Of a stretch of DNA of 64,000 nt, positions 55,319 through 64,000 are shown in pieces. A program made the translations under genes and the position numbers. Under the pieces are notes generated by a model that worked only from the letters and a program-made list of their open reading frames with translations, searched no databases and was not told where the DNA came from. Source of the DNA: Flavobacterium luteum (GTDB taxonomy: Bacteria > Bacteroidota > Bacteroidia > Flavobacteriales > Flavobacteriaceae); assembly GCF_008806775.1 (NCBI RefSeq), contig NZ_WAEM01000001.1:496001-560000 (forward strand), written 5' to 3'. Position 1 is the first letter of the stretch; the number at the start of each line of letters is the position of its first letter.

Positions 55319-55822
55319 ATGAAAGAAAAAATCCCGTTGGTTGATAAGCAATACTTGCTCGAAAAATTTCAAGGTAAAGGCGGTTGGACATTTGCAAAAA
55401 TTCCTGAAATAGAACAAAGCAAAAATACCCCTTTTGGTTGGGTAAGAGTTCGAGGTACAATAGACAATTTTGAAATTAAAAATTACAATTTACAACCCAT
55501 GGGAAATGGCAATCTGTTTTTGCCTGTAAAAGCTGAAATAAGAAAAAAGATAAATAAAAAAGAGGGCGATTATGTACACATCATTTTATTTTTTGATAAT
55601 TTACCAACTGAAATTCCAGAAGAATTAAAACTATGTTTGATAGACGAACCAAATGTTTATGAAACATTTATAAACTATACAAATGGAGGAGAACAAAAAA
55701 CGTTTATAGAATGGATTTACTCTGCCAAAACGGACGCAACAAAAGTAGAACGAATTGCTAAAACGATAGACAAAATAATAAAAAATGAACTGACTGTAAA
55801 AATGGCAGCAAATAACAGCTAG
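55319..55822 (+). CDS. DUF1905 / YdeI-OmdA family protein
   Basis: 167 residues. A DUF1905 beta-barrel domain (about 20-100; GWVRVRGTID, LFLPVKAEIRKKI, GDYVHIILFF) is followed by the helical YdeI/OmdA C-terminal domain (about 110-160; ETFINYTNGGEQKTFIEWIY, KVERIAKTIDKI). No signal peptide despite the family's historical 'OmpD-associated' name, so cytoplasmic. Function of the family is not settled. A stand-alone gene between a dispersed repeat and a gene-poor interval. Confidence 0.8.
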   Translation: MKEKIPLVDKQYLLEKFQGKGGWTFAKIPEIEQSKNTPFGWVRVRGTIDNFEIKNYNLQPMGNGNLFLPVKAEIRKKINKKEGDYVHIILFFDNLPTEIPEELKLCLIDEPNVYETFINYTNGGEQKTFIEWIYSAKTDATKVERIAKTIDKIIKNELTVKMAANNS

Positions 55823-55868
55823 CAAGTTAAAATTATTTGTACTCCAATACCATTATTAATAGCAATTT

Positions 55869-55925
55869 AAATACTCCATTTTGTAAAATGGTATTCAACC
55901 CGTTCACGCGGATTTGCAATCCGTA
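55869..55925. repeat. Palindrome and REP-like hairpin downstream of YdeI gene
   Basis: A near-perfect palindrome centred on CCATTTTGTAAAATGG (about 55869-55894) is followed by CGGATT-TGC-AATCCG (55909-55923), the REP-like unit also found at 37727-37747. No T tract follows, so these look like repeat elements more than a terminator. Confidence 0.5.
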
Positions 55926-56054
55926 CCCATCCCAATAAGTATCTACAGTCTATAAATTAACCCTCCCCTAACTCCGTATACATAGATTTATTTACCAATC
56001 AAAGCCTAAATCATCTAACCCCAACACAACCAAACTCCCCGATACCGAGAGAAC

Positions 56055-56185
56055 AATGTCATTAAGTTAAGGAAAAACAGTCTCGGCCTTGTCATTCCGA
56101 TGAAGGAGGAATCTCATATGTTACTCACGTTATGTGATTTCTCCCGATGGTCGAAATGACAAAAAAACCTTAACTTAATGACATT
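56055..56185. mobile_element. MITE-like nested inverted-repeat element
   Basis: Outer arms at 56055-56072 and 56168-56185 are an exact 18-bp inverted repeat (AATGTCATTAAGTTAAGG and its complement). Inside, about 56090-56120 and 56131-56162 form a second, imperfect inverted repeat ending in TGTCATT/AATGACA. The 131-base element encodes nothing. It lies just before the 5' end of a decayed outer-membrane protein gene, which it may have helped truncate. GTCATT...AATGACA palindromes of this sort are common interspersed repeats in flavobacteria. Confidence 0.65.
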
Positions 56186-56225
56186 GACCGAGCGAATCCT
56201 TTCGCGTGGTATGTACATCCAATAA

Positions 56226-56711
56226 AAAATTATATTTAAAAAAGGGATTGTTGGTGATGTAGCCAATGTAGCTTCAGGAGATAAAGACAATAGCGACAAC
56301 AAATTAAACACCTATAATTTATTGTATGCTAAACCAGCTTATGGTTTCGCAATTCCTATTGGTGCAACAAACATGATAAGTTTATACCCCTACATTAAAA
56401 TAAATCCTATTGAAAAGCTAAACATTCTAGCACAAGTATTTTTATGGCAAGAAATAGCAAACAAGACGTAACCTATTCGCCTGGAGTGATTGAAAACAAG
56501 CCAAAACCAAATGCTCTTTTGCTTCAGACGAAAAAAAAATACTGGGTTAATTTTATGTTTTAGAAACAACATACCAACAAACAAAAAATGTATCGTTCTC
56601 TTTTGATGCAGGAAGTTATCCAAAGCTACAGAAAAGGGTAAAGATGTTACGTATTTGTCATTTAAATCAACATTTAATATTAGTAATGAACTTTATTTTT
56701 ATTCCAACTAA
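56226..56711 (+). pseudogene. Decayed C-terminal part of an alginate-export-family outer-membrane protein
   Basis: Protein-like sequence is visible only by switching frame. It reads NTYNLLYAKPAYGFAIPIGA, then INPIEKLNILAQVF, then after a frameshift NSKQDVTYSPGVIENKPKPN, then after another ASDEKK, then VLETTYQQTKNVSFSFDAGS, and after a last shift KGKDVTYLSFKSTFNISN to a stop at 56709-56711. An in-frame stop also interrupts the fourth segment. The closing barrel strands and overall pattern match the alginate_exp (DUF1302-like porin) proteins of Bacteroidetes. No start is present. At least three frameshifts make it a clear pseudogene. Confidence 0.6.
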
Positions 56712-56867
56712 AATTAAGGAAGCACTTCCATTGGGAGTGTTTTTCATTTTGCCTCTGCATAACCCTTTACTAATTTTGCAGACGAATATCCCCATTTGGA
56801 ATACTATATTTTCTAAAGACATTAAAATCATTGAATTTTGTTCTTCTAAATCCCTAAATTTGAAGTT

Positions 56868-57935
56868 ATGAAAAAATCAATCGTTATTTTGTTGCATATT
56901 GGTTTTTGGTTATGCTATTTGCTACTAATAGCAATTATGCTTGCTGTTTTTTACAGAAGTAATAATCAAGAAATCGATCAAACAGCACGAGTTTTAAATG
57001 CCTTTAAATCACTATTCCTTTTTGCTTTTCTTCCATCATTCCTGACATTTTATGGCTGTTATTTAATCGTATTTCCAAAATATTTACAACAAAAAAAGTT
57101 TTTCCGTTCCTTTATTTTTGGTATACTGATTTCAATGGCTGCGTCAATAATAGCCTATATGCTGATGCGCTATTTAATTGAATCTGGGCAACTGATTGAT
57201 ATGGATAAAGGAGGCATAAAAGGAAGGTCTACCGCCATGAGAACAATACTATTTATGAGTTTTATTGCTTCCATTTCGGGTTTAGCAGCATTAATAATAA
57301 AAGGTTTTATCACATGGGTTAATGAAATAAAATTGAAAGAAGAGTTAAAACAAAAAAATCATGAGACCGAAATGGCATTGATAAAATCTCAGTTGGACCC
57401 TCATTTTTTATTCAATACGCTGAATAACATTGATGTGCTTATTTTAAAAGATGCAACAGAAGCTTCCAACTATTTAAACAAGCTGTCGGACATCTTGCGT
57501 TTTATGCTTTACGAAACCAAAACAGATGAAATTTTACTGAGAAAAGAAATTGAGTACATCGAGAAATACATCGAATTGCAAAAAATAAGAACGGCAAATG
57601 CTAATTATGTAAGTTTTGAAGTAATAGGTACTCCAGCCAACATAACAATTGCTCCAATGGTTTTTATTCCATTTATTGAAAATGCTTTCAAGCACAGCAC
57701 CAATAAAAAAATTGACAATGCCATTACTGTTCAGCTCTTTATTAATGATGAAAACATCTTATTTTTATGCGAGAACAAATTTGATCCCAATCGAAAAGTG
57801 ATTAAAGAAAGTAATGGTTTAGGAAATGATCTTATTCAAAAACGGCTACATTTGATCTATCCGGAGCAACATTTATTAGAATTAGAGAAAAAAATCAACT
57901 TGTACAGTGTAAAATTAACAATCAAAAATGGATAG
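56868..57935 (+). CDS. LytS-type sensor histidine kinase
   Basis: 355 residues. Four predicted N-terminal membrane helices (about 6-27, 45-68, 80-102 and 125-147), then a His_kinase domain (PF06580 type) with phospho-acceptor H179 in LDPHFLFNTLNN, and an HATPase with N-box PFIENAFKHS and G-box NGLGNDLIQKRL. No separate sensory domain, so the signal is probably detected in or at the membrane. It overlaps the LytTR regulator gene by 8 bases, giving a classic two-component pair. Bacteroidetes LytS/LytTR pairs act on nearby or dispersed genes; the target here is unknown. Confidence 0.9.
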   Translation: MKKSIVILLHIGFWLCYLLLIAIMLAVFYRSNNQEIDQTARVLNAFKSLFLFAFLPSFLTFYGCYLIVFPKYLQQKKFFRSFIFGILISMAASIIAYMLMRYLIESGQLIDMDKGGIKGRSTAMRTILFMSFIASISGLAALIIKGFITWVNEIKLKEELKQKNHETEMALIKSQLDPHFLFNTLNNIDVLILKDATEASNYLNKLSDILRFMLYETKTDEILLRKEIEYIEKYIELQKIRTANANYVSFEVIGTPANITIAPMVFIPFIENAFKHSTNKKIDNAITVQLFINDENILFLCENKFDPNRKVIKESNGLGNDLIQKRLHLIYPEQHLLELEKKINLYSVKLTIKNG

Positions 57936-58623
57936 CTATTCTTGTATCATTATAGAAGATGAACCTTTGGCACTTGAGAGAACCAAAAGTTTTGTCGACA
58001 AAATACCCTTTCTGCATTTATGCGGCACGTTCGAAAATGCGCTTGATGGGTTGGCATATTTAAAAGCTAATAAAGTTGATTTACTTTTTTTAGACATTAA
58101 TATGGATGAATTATCCGGTATCGAATTACTGGAAAGTTCAAAAATAGAAAGTCAGGTTATTATAACGACTGCCTACCAAGAATATGCTATAAAAGGATAC
58201 GAACTCAATGTAACCGACTATTTATTAAAACCATTTACATTTGATAGATTCTTAAAAGCGGTAAACAAAGCACAAGAAAATAGCATTCAACCCTTACCAA
58301 CTACTCAACAGGACTTTATTTTTGTAAAGACTGAAAACCGATTAGTAAAAATCGATTTAAGCGATATTTTATTTATTGAAGGAATGAGAGACTATAGAAG
58401 AATTCATACTGTTAGTAAAAGAATAATGACGCTACAAAATTTTAGCGAGCTGGAACAAACTATACCTTCTCATTTGGTTTGTAGAGTGCATAAATCTTAT
58501 ATGGTCGGGATTAACAAAATAGAATCTATAGAGCGCATGAGAATAACAATTTCAAATCAAATAATTCCAATTTCTGAAACCTATAAAGAACTGTTTTTTA
58601 AAATGATAAACAACAAAATATAA
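57928..58623 (+). CDS. LytTR-family response regulator
   Basis: 231 residues. Receiver domain (1-120) with acidic pocket EDE near residue 10, phospho-acceptor D56 in LFLDINMDELSG and K101 in LLKPFTF. A LytTR DNA-binding domain (about 133-229; DFIFVKTENRLVKIDLSDIL, CRVHKSYMVGINKIESI). Partner of the overlapping LytS-type kinase. LytTR proteins bind pairs of short imperfect direct repeats; none could be assigned here by eye. Confidence 0.92.
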   Translation: MDSYSCIIIEDEPLALERTKSFVDKIPFLHLCGTFENALDGLAYLKANKVDLLFLDINMDELSGIELLESSKIESQVIITTAYQEYAIKGYELNVTDYLLKPFTFDRFLKAVNKAQENSIQPLPTTQQDFIFVKTENRLVKIDLSDILFIEGMRDYRRIHTVSKRIMTLQNFSELEQTIPSHLVCRVHKSYMVGINKIESIERMRITISNQIIPISETYKELFFKMINNKI

Positions 58624-58684
58624 TTTTTTAATTAATACCTAGTAGACTTAAACAATGTCAAAACACAGAACCAAACAGTAAAAT

Positions 58685-59248
58685 ATGACAATAGAAAACA
58701 TATTGACTGAAATAGACTCATCACATGACGATCTTAAAGCTGCAAAAGTATTATTTTATGACAAATGTGACTTTGACTTTACAGAACTTAAACTGAATTC
58801 TGAAAGCAAAGAATATGGCGCTTGTTCATTTAAGCTTAATGGAAAGACAATTCAACATCGTTGTTCTAAAATTACACCAATAAAAAAGGGACAATTTGTA
58901 ACAATTTGGAAAAGAAATCAAGAAGGAGTAACGGAGCCCTTTGATATTTCAGACGACATAGATTTTATTATAATCACATCTAAAAATGAAGACAAATTTG
59001 GACAGTTTATTTTTCCAAAATCTGTTTTGGATGTAAAAGGAATAATATCAAAAAATGGTAAAAATGGTAAACGTGGAATAAGAGTTTATCCACCTTGGGA
59101 CATTGTTACAAATAAACAAGCGGCGAAGACTCAAAATTGGCAATGTAAATATTTTGTGGCTTTCAGCAATGACAATTCAAATGACTTTTATTTAATTAAA
59201 AAATTAATACTAGAATATAACTTTTCAGCAAATGTCTTGCAGACTTAA
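58685..59248 (+). CDS. MepB-family protein
   Basis: 187 residues. It matches the MepB family of the S. aureus mepRAB operon along its length: YGACSFKLNGKTIQHRCSKI, PIKKGQFVTIWKRN, FGQFIFPKSVL, GKRGIRVYPPWD and AAKTQNWQCKYF. The function of MepB is not established. Here there is no MATE pump or MarR regulator beside it; it follows the LytTR gene by 62 bases and could be regulated independently. Cytoplasmic. Confidence 0.85.
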   Translation: MTIENILTEIDSSHDDLKAAKVLFYDKCDFDFTELKLNSESKEYGACSFKLNGKTIQHRCSKITPIKKGQFVTIWKRNQEGVTEPFDISDDIDFIIITSKNEDKFGQFIFPKSVLDVKGIISKNGKNGKRGIRVYPPWDIVTNKQAAKTQNWQCKYFVAFSNDNSNDFYLIKKLILEYNFSANVLQT

Positions 59249-59347
59249 AATACTTGTTTGCAGACATTTTTCCCTACTTCGCATAATAATATTGTAGACC
59301 TAGAGCCATTCTTGGACTTTTGTATAAAATTATACATAAGAACAATT

Positions 59348-59602
59348 ATGGAAAAGCTTATTTATACCAATTTACTACTGTCTATACTATCTGTATTACC
59401 TTATTTTCTTTATTCAATTTTTATAGAAGCTAAAATTTCTAATCTAATTAATAAAGTGCAATTCAACTTGAATAGTGATTCAAGAAAACAACTGATTACA
59501 GCTCAAATTATTGATAATCAAATAAAACTTTACAAAAATCCTATTCAACTTCATTTTTGTCCTACCCTACAATTTACTTCTAAAAGTACTTTTGTGGAAT
59601 GA
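59348..59602 (+). CDS. Possible small membrane protein
   Basis: 84 residues from the ATG at 59348 (MEKLIYTNLLLSILSVLPYF), with one N-terminal membrane helix (about 5-27) and a polar C-terminus. The frame is open further upstream to 59258, but the ATG before the helix is the more natural start. The following gene begins 55 bases later. No family recognised; may be a remnant. Confidence 0.35.
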   Translation: MEKLIYTNLLLSILSVLPYFLYSIFIEAKISNLINKVQFNLNSDSRKQLITAQIIDNQIKLYKNPIQLHFCPTLQFTSKSTFVE

Positions 59603-59657
59603 ATTATTTGAAGATACAATTATAAATTTCTAGTCAATTTTTTAAAATCACTTAATT

Positions 59658-61085
59658 ATGAAAACAAAAAATACAATTCTAATTATCCTCCTATTTATTG
59701 GATTTCTAGTTAATGCGCAGAATAAAAATCAAAAACCATTTGAAGGTTCTTGGATGGGCAAAACGATTACCAAAGACTTGTCTTCATCTGAATTAGTACT
59801 TTTTAGATTTGAATTGAAAAACAATGAAATCAAAGGTTTTATGGATTTTCCTGATAAAAGATTAAAAGACATTTCACTTGATAAGGTATGGATTGTTAAA
59901 GATAGCGTTTTTACAGATGCAAGAAAATCGTTAGGTTGGCCAGAGTCTGCTCCATTAATCTTTAAAGGTGTAATGATTCCTGGAGATTCTATTATTGAGG
60001 GAATGTGGGGTGGCAATACACCATTAAGATTAAGCAAAACCAATTATGTGTTTCAACTAAAAACAAATCTAAATCCAAAAATTGCAGGTTTTAAAATCAT
60101 AAAATTAATACAGAGTACGCCTATAAAAGACCAGCAATTGACTGGTGATTGTTGGAGTTTTGCCACTACCTCCTTTATAGAAACAGAAGCTTTAAGACTT
60201 GGTAAAAAACCTAATGTTCTTTCGGCTATGTTTTTTGTTAGACCCACTTATATTAATAAAGCGGAGAATTATATAAGAAGAAATGGAGCAAGTGCTTTTA
60301 ACGAAGGTGATTTAACTTTTAGTGTTTTGAAAGCCTATACAGAATTTGGTGCCATTCCAGAAAGTGTGTATTCCGGAAAAAATGATTCGGATAACAAACA
60401 CGACCATGCTGATATGAATAAAGCCTTATTAGAAAAGGTTAAATTTTATGTGAATTCTCATGGTGATTTAACACCTGAACTTTACAGAAAACAAGTAGAT
60501 GATATCTTAACTCAAACTTTAGGCAAAGTTCCAGAAACTTTTATTTACGATGGAAAGCAATTTACTCCAAAGTCATTTGCCAAAGAAAGGATTGGAATCA
60601 ATCCTAATGATTATGTAGAAATTACTTCCTACACCCATCACCCTTTTTATTCCAAATTTAGTTTAGAAATTGAAGCCAACTGGAACAACAATCAGTATTT
60701 GAATTTACCAATAACTGACTTCACCACGGTAATTGACCATGCCATATTGCATAATTATTCGGTTTGTTGGGATGGTGATATTTATGAAGGATTTAAAAAT
60801 GGTTTTGCCGTATTAGACAATACTAAAAACATTACACAAGAAATTAGACAGGCAGCATTCGATAATCGTACTACCGAAGATGTACATAATATGCACATTA
60901 TTGGTATAGCAGAAAACGAGAAAGGCAATACGTTTTACATTATTAAAAATTCATCAGATAATAATGATTGCGGTGGTTATCTCTATATGTCTAAAGAATA
61001 TTTGCTCATAAAAACAATTTCTGTAATGGTCAATAAAAATGCCATTCCTAAAGCAATAAGCAAGAAAGTTGACAGAAATCTGTAA
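59658..61085 (+). CDS. Exported papain-like cysteine peptidase (bleomycin hydrolase/PepC-like)
   Basis: 475 residues. Signal peptide (MKTKNTILIILLFIGFLVNA), then an N-terminal beta domain of about 125 residues, then a C1B-type peptidase domain with catalytic C165 (KDQQLTGDCWSFATTSFIE), H413 (VHNMHIIGIA) and N431 (YIIKNSSD). Oxyanion Gln lies in the KDQQ segment. Related Bacteroidetes enzymes are annotated as aminopeptidase C or bleomycin hydrolase; the signal peptide and added N-terminal domain imply periplasmic or surface action. It lies 47 bases before the TonB-dependent receptor gene and may share its transcript. Confidence 0.85.
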   Translation: MKTKNTILIILLFIGFLVNAQNKNQKPFEGSWMGKTITKDLSSSELVLFRFELKNNEIKGFMDFPDKRLKDISLDKVWIVKDSVFTDARKSLGWPESAPLIFKGVMIPGDSIIEGMWGGNTPLRLSKTNYVFQLKTNLNPKIAGFKIIKLIQSTPIKDQQLTGDCWSFATTSFIETEALRLGKKPNVLSAMFFVRPTYINKAENYIRRNGASAFNEGDLTFSVLKAYTEFGAIPESVYSGKNDSDNKHDHADMNKALLEKVKFYVNSHGDLTPELYRKQVDDILTQTLGKVPETFIYDGKQFTPKSFAKERIGINPNDYVEITSYTHHPFYSKFSLEIEANWNNNQYLNLPITDFTTVIDHAILHNYSVCWDGDIYEGFKNGFAVLDNTKNITQEIRQAAFDNRTTEDVHNMHIIGIAENEKGNTFYIIKNSSDNNDCGGYLYMSKEYLLIKTISVMVNKNAIPKAISKKVDRNL

Positions 61086-61132
61086 TGCTTTTTACCAATT
61101 GAAATTTAAAAATCCTTTAAAAAACAAAAAAA

Positions 61133-63544
61133 ATGAATGTAAAATTAATTTATTTCTTAACTGCCACATTGCTGCTTTTTTTTAGCAATATGTTTTCACA
61201 AGGCAAGATTTCAAGTGAACTGACAAAGCAAAAATTCACCTTAAGTGGTACCATTTCGGATGCAAAAAGCAACGAAACCATAATTGGGGTAAACGTGTAT
61301 TTTCCAGAATTAAAAACCGGAACAATGACCAATGAGTATGGCTTTTATTCCATAACAATTCCTAAAGGCAACTATACCGTGGAGTTGAGTTTTGTGTCTT
61401 TTCAAACACTTACTGCAAGCGTGGATCTCAACAAAAATACCAAAGCAAACTTTCAACTTTTCAGTAGCGAAGAGCAGTTACAAGAAGTTATTGTCACAAC
61501 CGAGCGAAAAGCAACTTACATCAGAAAAGCAGAAATGAGCATCAACAAACTTTCTATTGCTACAATAAAAAAGATGCCTGTAGTTCTTGGAGAAGTTGAT
61601 GTTATCAAATCGCTGTTACTTTTACCAGGAGTAACCAATGCTGGCGAAGGCGCTTCTGGTTTTAATGTTCGTGGTGGTGGTGCAGACCAAAATTTGATCC
61701 TTTTGGACGAGGCCACTATCTTTAATTCTTCACACGTTTTTGGATTCTTTTCGGTCTTTAATCCTGATGCCATAAAAGATTTGAAATTGTACAAAGGAGG
61801 TATCCCAGCAAGATTTGGAGGAAGAGCTTCTTCTGTTTTAGATATGTATCAAAAAGATGGGAGCAGTTCTGGTTTTCACATGAATGGTGGCATCGGATTA
61901 ATTTCTAGCCGATTATTAGCTGAGGGTCCAATAGTCAAAGACAAAGGTTCGTTTCTTATTGGAGGTCGTGCATCATATGCCCATCTATTTTTAAAACTAT
62001 CCGAAGAGCAAAAAAACAACTCCGCTTATTTCTATGATTTGAATACAAAGTTATCTTACAAACTAAACCCAAATAATAGTTTATTCTTATCGGGTTACTT
62101 TGGTCGTGATGTTTTTAGTTTGGATAAAAGTTTTACCAATACCTATGGAAACTCCATTTTAAACTTACGTTGGAATCATTTGTATAATGACAAATTATTT
62201 TCAAATCTATCAGTAATATATAGCGATTATTACTTTGGATTGGGTCTGGATTTAGCTGATTTCAAATGGGATTCTGGCATAAAAAACTACACTGTAAAAT
62301 ATGATTTCAAGAATTATATTTCGGATACATTCAAAATGAATTTCGGTATCAATAGCATTTATTACGATTTCAATCCAGGAACCATATATCCAACAGGTTC
62401 GAATTCTGGAATCAATTTTAAACAATTAGATAAAAAATACGCTTTTGAACCTGCAATTTATCTTTCAGCAGAGCAAGAAATCTCTAAAAAAATCTCGCTA
62501 TCTTATGGTTTGCGATACAGTATGTTTTATAGATTGGGTCAATCCAACATTAATCTATATGCCAATAACGAACCAGTATCTTTTAATCAAGATACACAGA
62601 CGTACCAAAAGGCAACACCAATTGGAACCCAATATTATGATAAAAACAAAGTAATTCAAAGCTATAATTACTTGGAGCCTCGTTTTTCTGTTGCTTATGA
62701 ATTGAATAAAGATCAATCCATAAAAGCAAGTTATAATAGAATGGTGCAGTATTTACAATTGGTTTCCAATACCTCATCTCCAACTCCATTGGATGTTTGG
62801 ATGCCCAGTGACAATTTTATCAAACCACAAATTGCTGACCAAGTGGCTTTAGGCTATTTCAAAAATTTCAGCGATGAAAAATATTCTTTTGAGGCTGAAA
62901 CTTTCTATAAAAAAATCCAAAATAGAATGGATTATATTGATGGTGCCGATTTGATTGCCAACGAAGCTATTGAGCAGGTAGTTCTCAACGGACAGATGCG
63001 TTCCTATGGTTTAGAATTAATGTTACGCAAAAACGAAGGCAAATTGACAGGCTGGATTTCCTACACTTTATCAAAATCAGAACAGCAAACTTCTGGAAGA
63101 AATAGTTCAGAAATTGGAATCAATAATGGGGAATGGTACAATTCCGCTTATGATAAATTACACAATCTTGCCGTTACAAGTTCCTATAATTTAACTAAAA
63201 AATGGAGTTTTGGTGCCAATTTTATTCTTCAATCAGGTCAACCGGTAACTTATCCGAATGGGCAATATACCTATCAAGATATTTTAGTTCCTAGTTATGG
63301 ATTGCGAAATGAAAACAGATTGCCAGTTTACCACCATTTAGACCTTTCGGCAACCCTAACGCCCCATAAAAATGACAATCGAAGCTGGAAGTCAGAGTGG
63401 GTTTTCAGCATTTATAATGTATACAACCACAAAAATGCTGCTTCTATCAATTTCAAGCAAAATGCCGATACTGGAAATAATGAAGCCTTACGGACTTCCA
63501 TTTTCGGAATGGTTCCTGCTGTTAGCTATAACTTTAAATTTTAA
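61133..63544 (+). CDS. TonB-dependent receptor with carboxypeptidase-like regulatory domain
   Basis: 803 residues. Signal peptide (1-22), CarboxypepD_reg-like beta domain (about 35-110; LSGTISDAKSNETIIGVNVY), plug domain (about 120-235; GVTNAGEGASGFNVRGGGAD, NLILLDEATIFN) and a 22-strand-type barrel ending in an aromatic, SYNFKF. Smaller than SusC (about 1000 residues); this shorter class is usually paired with DUF4249 lipoproteins, and such a gene follows 11 bases downstream. Imports an unknown substrate, with energy supplied by TonB/ExbBD encoded elsewhere. Confidence 0.92.
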   Translation: MNVKLIYFLTATLLLFFSNMFSQGKISSELTKQKFTLSGTISDAKSNETIIGVNVYFPELKTGTMTNEYGFYSITIPKGNYTVELSFVSFQTLTASVDLNKNTKANFQLFSSEEQLQEVIVTTERKATYIRKAEMSINKLSIATIKKMPVVLGEVDVIKSLLLLPGVTNAGEGASGFNVRGGGADQNLILLDEATIFNSSHVFGFFSVFNPDAIKDLKLYKGGIPARFGGRASSVLDMYQKDGSSSGFHMNGGIGLISSRLLAEGPIVKDKGSFLIGGRASYAHLFLKLSEEQKNNSAYFYDLNTKLSYKLNPNNSLFLSGYFGRDVFSLDKSFTNTYGNSILNLRWNHLYNDKLFSNLSVIYSDYYFGLGLDLADFKWDSGIKNYTVKYDFKNYISDTFKMNFGINSIYYDFNPGTIYPTGSNSGINFKQLDKKYAFEPAIYLSAEQEISKKISLSYGLRYSMFYRLGQSNINLYANNEPVSFNQDTQTYQKATPIGTQYYDKNKVIQSYNYLEPRFSVAYELNKDQSIKASYNRMVQYLQLVSNTSSPTPLDVWMPSDNFIKPQIADQVALGYFKNFSDEKYSFEAETFYKKIQNRMDYIDGADLIANEAIEQVVLNGQMRSYGLELMLRKNEGKLTGWISYTLSKSEQQTSGRNSSEIGINNGEWYNSAYDKLHNLAVTSSYNLTKKWSFGANFILQSGQPVTYPNGQYTYQDILVPSYGLRNENRLPVYHHLDLSATLTPHKNDNRSWKSEWVFSIYNVYNHKNAASINFKQNADTGNNEALRTSIFGMVPAVSYNFKF

Positions 63545-63555
63545 TTACAAATAAG

Positions 63556-64000
63556 ATGAAAAATAAAATAAATCTAATACTCGTACTATTCACAGCACTC
63601 TTTTTTAATAGCTGTCAAGATGTAGTTGACATTCCTTTAAATACGGACAAACCTAGACTCGTAATTGATGCTTCTTTAATTTGGCAAAAAGGAACAGCGG
63701 GCAGCAACCAAGTGATCAAACTGTCAACTACAACTGATTTTTATACTAATACAATACCAGTTGTTTCAGGAGCTACGGTTTTTGTAAAAAACAGTTCAAA
63801 TGTTGCATTCAACTTTACAGAAACACCTAATACGGGAGTATATCTATGTAGTAATTTTATGCCTGTACTAGATGAAACCTACACGTTGACGGTTATTGAT
63901 AACGGACAGACTTATACAGCAACAGCAACCTTGAAATCTGTTGCGGCAATCACTTCGGTAACGCAAGAAACTCAAAATGGTTTAGGAACTGACTTTCTTA
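63556..64000 (+). CDS. DUF4249-family lipoprotein, cut by window end
   Basis: 148 complete codons are visible from the ATG at 63556. A lipoprotein signal peptide ends in FFNSC (lipid on about C20), followed by QDVVDIPLNTDKPRLVIDAS, the characteristic opening of DUF4249 proteins, and a beta-rich Ig-like segment (VSGATVFVKN, DETYTLTVIDNGQTYTA). DUF4249 lipoproteins are encoded next to TonB receptors of the kind just upstream and probably act as their surface partner. The rest of the gene lies beyond base 64000. Confidence 0.85.
   Translation, partial: MKNKINLILVLFTALFFNSCQDVVDIPLNTDKPRLVIDASLIWQKGTAGSNQVIKLSTTTDFYTNTIPVVSGATVFVKNSSNVAFNFTETPNTGVYLCSNFMPVLDETYTLTVIDNGQTYTATATLKSVAAITSVTQETQNGLGTDFL

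Noticed and set aside
56644..56871. 75-codon frame before the LytS-type kinase
   Set aside because: It starts inside the alginate-export pseudogene in another frame and shows no domain.

Overview
The window looks like part of a flavobacterial chromosome, most likely Flavobacterium or a close relative. The DNA is strongly AT-rich. Several upstream regions carry TAnnTTTG-like promoter elements and Shine-Dalgarno sites are weak or absent. The gene families (TonB receptor plus DUF4249 lipoprotein, LytS/LytTR pair, BACON domains, short dispersed palindromes) are typical of Bacteroidetes. Genus assignment is inference. I saw no rRNA, tRNA, CRISPR array or transposase gene.

Region 1 (1-11.5 kb) is accessory. 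It starts with two coupled genes, a 5'-truncated unknown protein and a 937-residue double-HKD phospholipase-D-family protein, possibly the end of a defence operon. Next comes a locus around a WYL regulator. A candidate operator, TTCCG-N11-CGG(A/T)(A/T), lies both upstream of the regulator and upstream of a four-gene operon at 7.0-8.65 kb; this operon encodes a paralogue of the gene paired with the regulator. An archaemetzincin-like metalloprotease, a DUF2130 protein and a beta-flower repeat protein follow.

Region 2 (12.0-35.2 kb) is the most interesting part. Fourteen minus-strand genes are separated by no more than 38 bases, giving a candidate 23-kb operon. In transcription order it encodes an SrfB-like actin/Hsp70-fold ATPase, an SrfC-like GTPase, a membrane-anchored subtilase, a four-helix membrane protein, a second GTPase, a single-pass partner with a GTPase-associated-like N-terminus, another single-pass protein, an exported coiled coil, a TPR-BACON-BACON-double-barrel protein, an FN3-array/DUF1566 lipoprotein, two small membrane proteins, a class B penicillin-binding protein with PASTA, and a small anchored protein. 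The predicted products span the cytoplasm, inner membrane, periplasm and outer membrane. I read this as an NTP-driven trans-envelope machine with its own protease and peptidoglycan synthase. Its function is unknown to me.

Region 3 (35.2-38.5 kb) holds a small membrane protein, a candidate independently transcribed structured RNA (possibly 6S-Flavo-like), a strong terminator, a conserved flavobacterial protein of unknown function and a secreted Staphylococcal-nuclease-like enzyme.

Region 4 (38.6-55.0 kb) is a defence-type island. It contains a type IIG-like restriction-methylation enzyme with an apparently exchanged recognition region, an HNH protein, a RibD-like deaminase fused to a RecG-type HATPase domain, a large SF1 helicase with a C-terminal Vsr/DUF559-like nuclease, half of a PLD domain, and a 1600-residue DnaQ-RecQ-UvrD fusion. 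Copies of one 28-base palindromic repeat, in the same orientation, lie on both sides of the island.

Region 5 (55.3-64 kb) has a YdeI/DUF1905 protein, a nested inverted-repeat element resembling a MITE, and a decayed alginate-export-family pseudogene. After these come a LytS-LytTR pair, MepB, a papain/bleomycin-hydrolase-like peptidase, a TonB-dependent receptor and the start of its DUF4249 partner, cut by the window end.
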